DNA of 7,418 nucleotides from SAR86 cluster bacterium (lineage in GTDB: Bacteria; Pseudomonadota; Gammaproteobacteria; Pseudomonadales; Azotimanducaceae). A program made the translations under genes and the position numbers. How positions within the stretch are numbered: position 1 is the first letter of the stretch; the number at the start of each line of letters is the position of its first letter. Location: positions 1-7,418 of the forward strand of contig JABMOJ010000432.1 of assembly GCA_013204195.1 (NCBI GenBank), in the 5' to 3' direction. Below the pieces are notes generated by a model, which ran no database searches, was not told the origin of the DNA, and saw only the letters and a list, made by a program, of their open reading frames with translations. Positions 1 through 5,369 of this stretch are shown in pieces.

Positions 1-80
1 CCACCTGTCATGAATCATCGGACGGTCAGTGCAACACTCGCGAGTGTTGCACTGACCGTCCGATGATTCATGACAGGTGG
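1..80. repeat. Perfect 80-bp palindrome at window edge
   Basis: Bases 1-40 are the exact reverse complement of bases 41-80, with no spacer and no mismatch; the centre is CTCG/CGAG at 37-44. The sequence is mixed in composition, not a simple repeat. Long perfect palindromes with no spacer are unstable in bacterial chromosomes, and this one starts at the first base of the window, so the simplest reading is a fold-back artefact at a contig end, with 41-80 being the true sequence. A real hairpin end or recombination site cannot be excluded from sequence alone. The inverted repeat itself is certain; its biological reality is not. Confidence 0.95.
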
Positions 81-213
81 TTTCTGCTGAGGCTATCACG
101 TCGTGATGATTAGGTAACGCGACTATAAACTGTGGGGGAGTCGGGTTGAGTTTGAAAATCACGCTCAAAAAAACCAAAACCGGCAATGCAACGGAAGTGC
201 TATCAGTGAAACC

Positions 214-238
214 AAAGGCGCCATAAGGCGTCTTTTTT
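214..238 (+). terminator. Rho-independent terminator of an unseen upstream transcript
   Basis: AAAGGCGCC (214-222) pairs with GGCGTCTTT (227-235) through nine pairs including one G-U, around an ATAA tetraloop. A run of six T follows the last C (233-238). This is the classic intrinsic terminator form for plus-strand transcription. No open reading frame ends just before it, so the terminated gene either lies beyond the window start or is a short non-coding transcript. It separates oadG from whatever is upstream, so the oad genes should have their own promoter between about 239 and 413. Confidence 0.85.
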
Positions 239-401
239 ATGTCTGATGCTTTTTAGGTCTGACGTTAGGGTTGAGGCGTGAGTGTAAGTCTGCTCGGTAA
301 AATCGTTTTTTCTGCGCCGCCGTCGCCTGAATTAGGTGAGCAAGGCCAGCCGACGTGGTATTGTGAAAATCTTGGCGCCACTCAACTGTGGGCTAACTAA
401 T

Positions 402-410
402 GGAGACAGG
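402..410 (+). promoter_or_regulatory. Shine-Dalgarno site that fixes the oadG start
   Basis: GGAGA at 402-406 (extended GGAGACAGG to 410) lies seven bases before the GTG codon at 414. The upstream in-frame ATG at 336 has only AGGTGAGC-like purine sequence nearby, and the residues between 336 and 413 do not resemble OadG. The GTG gives a protein starting M-S-D-L-L-L-E-G, matching the usual short N-terminus of the family. Confidence 0.8.
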
Positions 411-413
411 GTT

Positions 414-635
414 GTGTCTGACTTACTGCTTGAGGGCTTGAATCTGGCGATGTATGGCATGGGTACGGTATTCGTCTTTTTGACGTTGCTGGTGGGTGCG
501 ACGACGTTAATGTCGCGCCTCCTACGTGAAGCGCCCAAAGTGGTCACCAGTGTGACGCCAGCTGCCCAGGCTGATCCTCGACTGTTGGCAGCAATAACCG
601 CAGCCGTGCATCAATATCGAAAGCAAAAGGATTGA
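414..635 (+). CDS. oadG: Oxaloacetate decarboxylase gamma subunit
   Basis: This encodes a 73-residue membrane protein starting at GTG, close to the usual size of about 80 for OadG. The sequence shows a short N-terminus (SDLLLEGLNL), one hydrophobic helix at about residues 11-33 containing GMGTVFVFLTLL, the family-like ATTLMSRL segment just after it, a short polar linker, and a conserved C-terminal end with DPRLL (54-58) and AVHQY (64-68). In the known complex OadG anchors and stabilises the OadA-OadB assembly in the inner membrane, and its C-terminal tail binds OadA and a metal ion. Asp54 and His66 are candidate metal-contact residues by analogy. It is the first gene of the oad set, with 163 bases before oadA, a wider gap than is usual for this operon. 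Identification rests on sequence pattern plus the adjacent oadA and oadB. Confidence 0.92.
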   Translation: MSDLLLEGLNLAMYGMGTVFVFLTLLVGATTLMSRLLREAPKVVTSVTPAAQADPRLLAAITAAVHQYRKQKD

Positions 636-798
636 TTCAACCTTGGCCCATAGATTTCGTTGGGTTCCTGTGATATCTATATCAAGTGCTGTCAAAACCA
701 GCCGTCGAAGTTGCCGCTAAACCCAGTGGTTGCTGAGAAAAAGTGTCGTTCATCATGACGGCTTAACTACCATAAAAGTATAAAGGGCTCTAGACGCT

Positions 799-2574
799 AT
801 GAGCGAGAAGAAACCCCTCGGCATCACCGATGTGGTGTTGCGCGACGCACATCAGTCACTATTCGCCACCCGTATGCGGTTGGACGACATGTTACCCATC
901 GCAGACAAACTTGATCAGGTGGGCTTTTGGTCTCTCGAAAGCTGGGGTGGTGCAACCTTCGATGCGTGTATTCGCTATTTGGGTGAGGACCCTTGGGAGC
1001 GTATTCGCGAGCTCAAGAAGGCCATGCCAAACACGCCGCAACAAATGCTCTTCAGAGGACAAAATATTCTTGGTTATCGGCATTACGCTGATGACTTGGT
1101 GAACAAATTTGTGGAACGTGCAGCGGTCAATGGCGTCGACGTGTTTCGCATCTTCGATGCCATGAACGATCCTCGAAATCTTGAGTCATCGATCAAGGCG
1201 GTGCTGAAGCAGGGCAAGCATGCCCAGGGTACTTTGTCATATACCGTCAGTCCGGTGCACAATATTGAGGGTTGGGTGGCGATGGGGCAGGCGCTTGAGT
1301 CCATGGGTGCCGATTCTATTGCCATCAAGGATATGGCAGGTTTGTTGAAGCCCTATGTTGCTTTTGAGCTGATTTCAGAACTCAAAAAAGTCGTTAATAT
1401 CCCGATTCACATGCAATGTCATGCGACCACCGGCATGTCGACAGCGACTTATCTCAAAGCCATCGAAGCGGGCATTGATAACGTCGACACGGCGATCTCT
1501 TCGATTAGCATGACCTACGGTCACTCGCCAACAGAATCGCTGGTGGCGATATTGCAAGATACCGATCGTGATACCGGTCTGAATATTAATTTACTGGAAG
1601 AGATTGCGGCTTATTTTCGTGAAGTACGGAAGAAGTATGCGAAATTCGAAGGCGCCCTGCGCGGCATCGATTCTCGAATATTGGTCGCGCAGGTTCCTGG
1701 TGGCATGCTGACTAACCTTGAAAATCAATTGCGCGAGCAGAATGCGGGTGACCGGTTGGACGAGGTGTTGCTCGAAATCCCTCTGGTCCGCAAGGATCTG
1801 GGTTTCATTCCCTTGGTCACCCCGACGTCTCAAATCGTTGGTACCCAGGCGGTCTTGAACGTGTTGGCCGGCGAGCGTTATAAAAATATTACGAAAGAGA
1901 CCGAAGGCGTGCTTAAAGGCGAGTACGGCATGACGCCCGCGCCGGTAGACTCAGCGTTGCAGACCCGTGTGCTGGCAGGCGGTGAAGCCATTACCTGTCG
2001 GCCGGCAGATTTGTTGACGTCCGAGTTCGAAAAGTTAAAGAAAGAGTTACTGGGACTACAGGCGGAAAAATCCTTGATCTTTGGTGATAACCTCGATGAT
2101 GACGTGCTGACCTATGCGTTGTTTCCCCAGCCAGGTTTGAAATTCCTAGCGAACCGACATCATCCAGAAGCCTTTGAGCCAGCGCCCGGTTTGGAGCCAG
2201 AGGCCGTTGCGGTGCCGGCGGTAGCAGCAGTACCCAGTGGCCAGCCTGAAACTTACTCTGTGGAGGTGGCCGGCCAGGTTTATGTGGTTAAGGTCAGTTC
2301 AGGGGGTGACATACTGTCTACCGCGCCAGTGGTAAATACCCTTGAACCTGCCAGCCCCGGTGGCGTTGGCGTGCTGGCCCCGTTGTCTGGGAACATTACT
2401 CGGGTCAACGTCGCCGTCGGTGACCATTTGAACAGTGGTGACGTGGTGGTGGTTCTGGAAGCCATGAAGATGGAGACTGAAATTCGTGCCAGTTGCGCCG
2501 GCAAGGTGTCGCAAGTGCTAGTCAGAGAAGGTCAGGCGGTGTCTGCGGGCGACACTTTAATGACGTTCGGGTAG
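799..2574 (+). CDS. oadA: Oxaloacetate decarboxylase alpha subunit (carboxyltransferase and biotin carrier)
   Basis: The 591-residue product is full length. It moves CO2 from oxaloacetate to a protein-bound biotin, releasing pyruvate, and acts on the cytoplasmic face of the inner membrane with OadB and OadG. Residues about 8-270 form the carboxyltransferase TIM barrel: [10 protein letters not shown] at 11-20 with metal-ligand Asp16, GGATFDA at 50-56, FDAMND at 119-124 and IKDM with Lys177. The conserved PYC_OADA part follows (VAQVPGGM 296-303, [10 protein letters not shown] 341-350, [10 protein letters not shown] 441-450). A Pro/Ala/Glu-rich linker at about 459-485 leads to a biotinyl domain with EAMKMET; Lys557 is the biotin site, 34 residues from the end. 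Oddly, where the family normally has H-C-H for the second and third protein ligands, this protein has Q206-C207-H208. A weak Shine-Dalgarno (AAAGGG, 782-787) lies 11 bases before the ATG. oadB starts seven bases after its stop, so the two are surely co-transcribed. Confidence 0.97.
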   Translation: MSEKKPLGITDVVLRDAHQSLFATRMRLDDMLPIADKLDQVGFWSLESWGGATFDACIRYLGEDPWERIRELKKAMPNTPQQMLFRGQNILGYRHYADDLVNKFVERAAVNGVDVFRIFDAMNDPRNLESSIKAVLKQGKHAQGTLSYTVSPVHNIEGWVAMGQALESMGADSIAIKDMAGLLKPYVAFELISELKKVVNIPIHMQCHATTGMSTATYLKAIEAGIDNVDTAISSISMTYGHSPTESLVAILQDTDRDTGLNINLLEEIAAYFREVRKKYAKFEGALRGIDSRILVAQVPGGMLTNLENQLREQNAGDRLDEVLLEIPLVRKDLGFIPLVTPTSQIVGTQAVLNVLAGERYKNITKETEGVLKGEYGMTPAPVDSALQTRVLAGGEAITCRPADLLTSEFEKLKKELLGLQAEKSLIFGDNLDDDVLTYALFPQPGLKFLANRHHPEAFEPAPGLEPEAVAVPAVAAVPSGQPETYSVEVAGQVYVVKVSSGGDILSTAPVVNTLEPASPGGVGVLAPLSGNITRVNVAVGDHLNSGDVVVVLEAMKMETEIRASCAGKVSQVLVREGQAVSAGDTLMTFG

Positions 2575-2581
2575 GTCGGTT

Positions 2582-3712
2582 ATGGAGCAGTTACTCGAAC
2601 TCTGGCATACCAGCGGAATTTATCAACTGCAGGCAGATCAGGGCGTTATGTTGTTGGTGTCCCTGACGTTACTGTACCTGGCGATCGGGCGAGGCTTCGA
2701 GCCGTTGCTGTTGGTGCCGATCGGGTTTGGTGGCTTGCTGAGTAATATCCCGGGTGTCGATATCGCCGTCGGTGAAGGCATACTGCACCAGTTTTATGTC
2801 ATGGGTCTTGAAACCGGCATGTTTCCTTTGTTGATATTTATGGGTGTTGGAGCCATGACCGACTTTGGTCCCTTGCTGGCCAATCCGAAGACGCTCTGGC
2901 TCGGGGCTGCCGCCCAGTTCGGTATATTTGCCACGCTTCTCGGAGCGGTCGGTCTGACCTCTCTGGGTTGGTTCGACTTTTCCATTCAGGAAGCGGCGGC
3001 AATCGGTATTATTGGTGGCGCCGATGGGCCCACGGCAATTTATGTCGCCGGTATTCTGGCGCCCCATATGCTGGGGGCCATCGCAGTGGCCGCTTATTCC
3101 TATATGGCCCTGGTGCCGCTCATCCAGCCACCGATTATGCGCGCACTAACGACCCAGCGAGAGCGCGAGATTGTGATGACTCAACTGCGGGTGGTATCTC
3201 GGCGAGAGAAAATATTTTTCCCCGTGGTGCTGTTGGTGTTGGTTGCCATGTTGGTGCCAAGTGCGGCGCCGCTGTTAGGGATGTTCTGCTTCGGTAATTT
3301 TATGCGTGAATGTGGCATGGTCGATCGCCTCAGCGATACGACTCAAAACGCGCTGATCAATGTCGTTACGATTTTGTTGGGTCTGGCCGTGGGCTCGAAA
3401 CTTCGCGCTGACCAATTTCTGGTGGCCGAGACGCTGGGTATTCTATTGCTGGGCATGGTCGCATTTTGCATCGGTACGGCGACAGGGGTGTTGATGGCAA
3501 AACTACTTAACCTGTTGTCAAAACAACAAATCAATCCCTTGATCGGTGCCGCGGGAGTGTCCGCAGTGCCCATGGCCGCTCGAGTGGCGAATAAGCTAGG
3601 TCTTGAAGCGAACCCCCATAATTTTCTATTGATGCACGCGATGGGTCCAAACGTCGCAGGTGTTATTGGCTCGGCGGTGGCCGCTGGGGTCTTGATTCAA
3701 TTCGCGCGTTAA
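2582..3712 (+). CDS. oadB: Oxaloacetate decarboxylase beta subunit, Na+ pump
   Basis: This is a 376-residue polytopic inner-membrane protein of the OadB/MmdB/GcdB family, matching the short form of the family rather than the longer Klebsiella type. It decarboxylates carboxybiotin delivered by OadA and couples this to Na+ export. Hydrophobic segments are visible at about 22-35, 41-57, 80-92, 104-127, 162-182, 211-236, 256-271, 282-306 and 350-372. The re-entrant region carries [14 protein letters not shown] at 141-154; Asp148 corresponds to the Asp shown in Klebsiella OadB to be essential. The C-terminal signature SAVPMAARV (327-335) and [13 protein letters not shown] (352-364) is the second half of the Na+/carboxybiotin site. 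The purine-rich GGGTAGG that overlaps the oadA stop codon serves as ribosome site, so translation is probably coupled. No proper terminator follows; only weak stems (3736-3761, 3796-3810) are present. Confidence 0.97.
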   Translation: MEQLLELWHTSGIYQLQADQGVMLLVSLTLLYLAIGRGFEPLLLVPIGFGGLLSNIPGVDIAVGEGILHQFYVMGLETGMFPLLIFMGVGAMTDFGPLLANPKTLWLGAAAQFGIFATLLGAVGLTSLGWFDFSIQEAAAIGIIGGADGPTAIYVAGILAPHMLGAIAVAAYSYMALVPLIQPPIMRALTTQREREIVMTQLRVVSRREKIFFPVVLLVLVAMLVPSAAPLLGMFCFGNFMRECGMVDRLSDTTQNALINVVTILLGLAVGSKLRADQFLVAETLGILLLGMVAFCIGTATGVLMAKLLNLLSKQQINPLIGAAGVSAVPMAARVANKLGLEANPHNFLLMHAMGPNVAGVIGSAVAAGVLIQFAR

Positions 3713-3795
3713 CAGCGGCTGAATTGAAGCTCGTGATACCAAACTGTTTGTGGGGTGGTATGACTGCTTTTAATATGACGGTGCTGAGCTTGTCG

Positions 3796-3810
3796 AGCCT
3801 AGGGTAGGCT
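3796..3810. other. Small hairpins after oadB, no clear terminator
   Basis: AGCCTA (3796-3801) and TAGGCT (3805-3810) form a perfect six-pair stem with a GGG loop, but no T-run follows. Upstream, ATACCA (3736-3741) pairs with TGGTAT (3756-3761) around a 14-base loop, with TTTT at 3768-3771 a few bases later; this is too weak to call an intrinsic terminator. The rest of the 289-base gap between oadB and the small gene holds three TTAAC pentamers (3900-3904, 3907-3911, 3919-3923), a short tandem repeat at 3927-3954, and nothing else I can assign. Confidence 0.35.
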
Positions 3811-3926
3811 GGTTAGTTCGAGACTGCGCTGCCCGTTATCGGCTGCAGCAGGATCTGATTTCATGACGGGAACATACCTGTTACTGTCAACCGCTTGGCT
3901 TAACCCTTAACTGATGCATTAACGGC

Positions 3927-3954
3927 AACATTCACTGAAACATTCACTGAAACA
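3927..3954. repeat. 12-bp direct tandem repeat upstream of the small gene
   Basis: AACATTCACTGA occurs at 3927-3938 and again, identical, at 3939-3950, followed by the first four bases of a third copy (AACA, 3951-3954). The array ends 37 bases before the ribosome site of the gene at 4002, so it probably lies in its leader or promoter. It may be a slippage product or a repeated binding site; the sequence does not decide between these. Confidence 0.85.
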
Positions 3955-4001
3955 GTGGGGTGGTCAGAAATTCAATAGCAAACAACACAAGAGGGCGACA
4001 T

Positions 4002-4298
4002 ATGAGCATTAACGGCGATTGGAAAGTCACAATGAACTCACCCATGGGGGCGCAGGATGCGACCTTGAGTCTCGCGGCCGATGGCACAGCATTGTCAGGC
4101 AAGATTGTCAGCTCCCAGGGTACTCAGGACTTCACCGGCGGCAGTGTCGATGGCAGCAGTCTGGCGTGGAAAGTCAAAATGACCCAGCCTATGCCTATGG
4201 AGCTGGATTTTTCAGCGACAGTCGAAGGTGATGGCATCAGCGGCAACGCCAAGCTGGGTATGTTCGGGAACGCGACTTTTTCCGGGACTCGCGTCTAG
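4002..4298 (+). CDS. Small two-repeat beta-rich protein of unknown function
   Basis: This encodes 98 residues from the ATG at 4002, chosen because GAGGG (3991-3995) lies six bases before it; an upstream GTG-type extension to 3960 has no such support. I recall similar small proteins in other proteobacteria but know no function. There is no signal peptide, membrane segment or cysteine, so it is probably cytoplasmic. The composition (many Gly, Ser, Thr, Val and alternating hydrophobics) suggests beta strands. It consists of two copies of one unit: W7-K-V-x-M-x-x-P14-M against W56-K-V-x-M-x-x-P63-M, LSG 31-33 against ISG 79-81, and F44-T-G-x-x-V49 against F93-S-G-x-x-V98, a steady offset of 48-49 residues. 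Such a pair could close into a small barrel or a lipocalin-like half barrel; that is inference. It stands alone between two gaps of more than 240 bases, so it is probably its own transcription unit. Confidence 0.88.
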   Translation: MSINGDWKVTMNSPMGAQDATLSLAADGTALSGKIVSSQGTQDFTGGSVDGSSLAWKVKMTQPMPMELDFSATVEGDGISGNAKLGMFGNATFSGTRV

Positions 4299-4308
4299 CA
4301 ATAAAAGA

Positions 4309-4478
4309 ATTCGCGGCGCCGGGGTGTTCGAATCGAGCCTTCTTTGAGTTTGGCGCTTGGTCTAGCCATAGTGCAGGATTGCTAAGTGAGACCAAGTGGT
4401 TCGACAATTGAAGGTTGTCGTTACGGGCTTTAGATATGAGATCTTGGCAAAAAAATTTGCCGAGTGGTGGAGGCCCGT
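4309..4478. other. Cluster of inverted repeats, possible structured RNA or leader
   Basis: Four stems are packed into about 170 bases. The first is loose: GAATTCG (about 4308-4314) with CGAATC around 4329-4334, one bulge. The second pairs CTTGGTCT (4356-4363) with AGACCAAG (4389-4396), extendable by a G-U and a C-G pair to ten, with inner TAGC/GCTA. The third pairs CGACAA (4402-4407) with TTGTCG (4415-4420). The fourth pairs ACGGGC (4423-4428) with GCCCGT (4473-4478) and encloses a nine-pair hairpin, CTTGGCAAA-aaaa-TTTGCCGAG, at about 4443-4464. No T-run follows on either strand, so these are not simple terminators. It matches no riboswitch, tRNA, tmRNA, 6S or RNase P pattern I know. It lies 61 bases before the isomerase-like gene, so a 5' leader element or small RNA is possible. 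The stems are directly visible; function is inference. Confidence 0.4.
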
Positions 4479-4539
4479 CACCTTACTCCGAACCCTAAAT
4501 CTTGTTAGACTCAGGCTTTTGGTGAACGGACATTAATCA

Positions 4540-5217
4540 ATGGCTGATCTTCAGGTCGATCTATTTTGGTCATTTCGCAGTCCCTGGTCCTACTTGGCAA
4601 CGCCGCGACTGCGGGCCTTGCAGGAGCAGTTCGAAGTCACGGTGAATTTTCGCCCGGTCTATCCTATTGCGATTCGCACGCCAAATTTCTTTTTGTCTGT
4701 GGATCCGCTATGGCCCGGTTATTTGATGACTGATGTGCATCGTTGCGCTGAATTCTTAAATATCCCCTTTCGCTGGCCAAGCCCCGATCCCGTCAAACAA
4801 TATCAGGACGAACAAGGTCGACGTCGTACGGCGGAGGACCAGATCTATATTTATCGATTGACTCGTCTGGGCATTGTCGCAGCAGAAGCGGGTCGCGGCA
4901 TTGAATTTGCCGATGAGGTTTCGAGTTTGATTTGGGGTGGTACTCGAAACTGGCAGGCGGGTGAGCTGCTGGCCGAGGCGACTGACCGAGCCGGCTTAGA
5001 CCTGACCACGATGGATGCTATTGTCGATGCCGAGACGCTGAGATTGGAGTCTGTGAATCTAGCCAACCAGGATGCGCATGCTCAGTCCGGTCACTGGGGC
5101 GTACCCACCTGTGCCTTTGAGGGTGAGCCGTTCTTCGGCCAGGATCGTATTGATGTATTGCAATGGCGCTTACGGCAGAAAGGCCTGCAATCTCGTGCCG
5201 CCAGTACTGCGCCTTGA
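4540..5217 (+). CDS. 2-hydroxychromene-2-carboxylate isomerase-like DsbA-family protein
   Basis: The 225-residue product has the thioredoxin fold of the DsbA/HCCA isomerase/kappa-GST group. The N-terminal DLFWSFRSPWSYLA (7-20) replaces the CXXC of true oxidoreductases with S14-P-W-S17; Ser14 aligns with catalytic Ser11 of NahD, the glutathione-dependent isomerase of naphthalene breakdown. A helical insertion follows (about 60-180), then the cis-proline loop GVPT (187-190) and the family signature FFGQDRID (198-205). There is no signal peptide, so the protein is cytoplasmic. Length is slightly above the usual 200, with an extra charged stretch EQGRRRTAED (91-100) and a short tail. The ribosome site is weak (GGTGAACGGA, 4521-4530). 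It precedes the aldehyde dehydrogenase in the same direction with 152 bases between. Glutathione-dependent isomerisation or conjugation is likely; the substrate is unknown, and many family members are not chromene isomerases. Confidence 0.88.
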   Translation: MADLQVDLFWSFRSPWSYLATPRLRALQEQFEVTVNFRPVYPIAIRTPNFFLSVDPLWPGYLMTDVHRCAEFLNIPFRWPSPDPVKQYQDEQGRRRTAEDQIYIYRLTRLGIVAAEAGRGIEFADEVSSLIWGGTRNWQAGELLAEATDRAGLDLTTMDAIVDAETLRLESVNLANQDAHAQSGHWGVPTCAFEGEPFFGQDRIDVLQWRLRQKGLQSRAASTAP

Positions 5218-5283
5218 CAGACCCCGAACGAATTTGTAGGTTGAGCAATCCAGAGACTCAACAGATCCTGATACCGGGAATCT

Positions 5284-5349
5284 AACCAGAATTAAACCAG
5301 AACCCAACCAGAACCCAACCAGAACCCAACCAGAACCCAACCAGAATCC
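5284..5349. repeat. Six 11-bp tandem repeats in the aldehyde dehydrogenase leader
   Basis: Six adjoining 11-base units fill 5284-5349. Units 2 to 5 (5295-5338) are identical AACCAGAACCC. The first (AACCAGAATTA) and last (AACCAGAATCC) differ only in their final bases. The array ends 20 bases before the ATG at 5370, between the isomerase-like gene and the aldehyde dehydrogenase, and so most likely lies in the transcribed leader. The units are pyrimidine-poor on the plus strand, with no self-complementarity, so they do not form hairpins. Copy number could vary by strand slippage and change spacing of upstream signals. Confidence 0.95.
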
Positions 5350-5369
5350 ACCCTGAAAAGAGAGAAAGC

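Larger units (their letters stand above)
81..413. other. Gene-free stretch upstream of oadG
   Basis: No convincing protein-coding gene is seen in either strand between the edge palindrome and oadG. It holds a small dyad, ATCACG-t-CGTGAT at 95-107, which could be a protein-binding site but is short enough to arise by chance, and the terminator at 214-238. An open frame in line with oadG extends back to an ATG at 336, but its extra residues do not look like the family and it lacks the ribosome-site support of the GTG at 414. No clear sigma-70 promoter for oadG was found; the best attempt (TTGAGG at 271 with an AT-rich stretch near 298) has poor spacing. Confidence 0.6.

Noticed and set aside
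271..303. Sigma-70 promoter for oadG
   Set aside because: TTGAGG and the AT-rich stretch GTAAAAT are about 20 bases apart or, at good spacing, the -10 match is poor.
336..413. Longer oadG starting at the ATG at 336
   Set aside because: The 26 extra residues do not resemble OadG, while the GTG at 414 has a good Shine-Dalgarno site and gives the expected N-terminus.
2569..2582. Fusion or frameshift between oadA and oadB
   Set aside because: Both genes have intact ends with normal family termini and are simply seven bases apart.
2669..3067. Antisense 132-residue open frame inside oadB
   Set aside because: Low-hydrophobicity, Gln/Arg/Thr-rich shadow of a membrane-protein gene with no supporting signals.
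3895..3923. Sigma-70 promoter for the small gene
   Set aside because: TTGGCT and ATTAAC are 17 bases apart but both match the consensus poorly, so it was not called.
4325..4341. tRNA T-arm (GTTCGAATC)
   Set aside because: The T-loop-like string has no matching acceptor, D or anticodon arms at the right distances on either strand.
5284..5349. CRISPR array
   Set aside because: The units are 11 bases and directly abutting with no spacers, and no cas genes are present.
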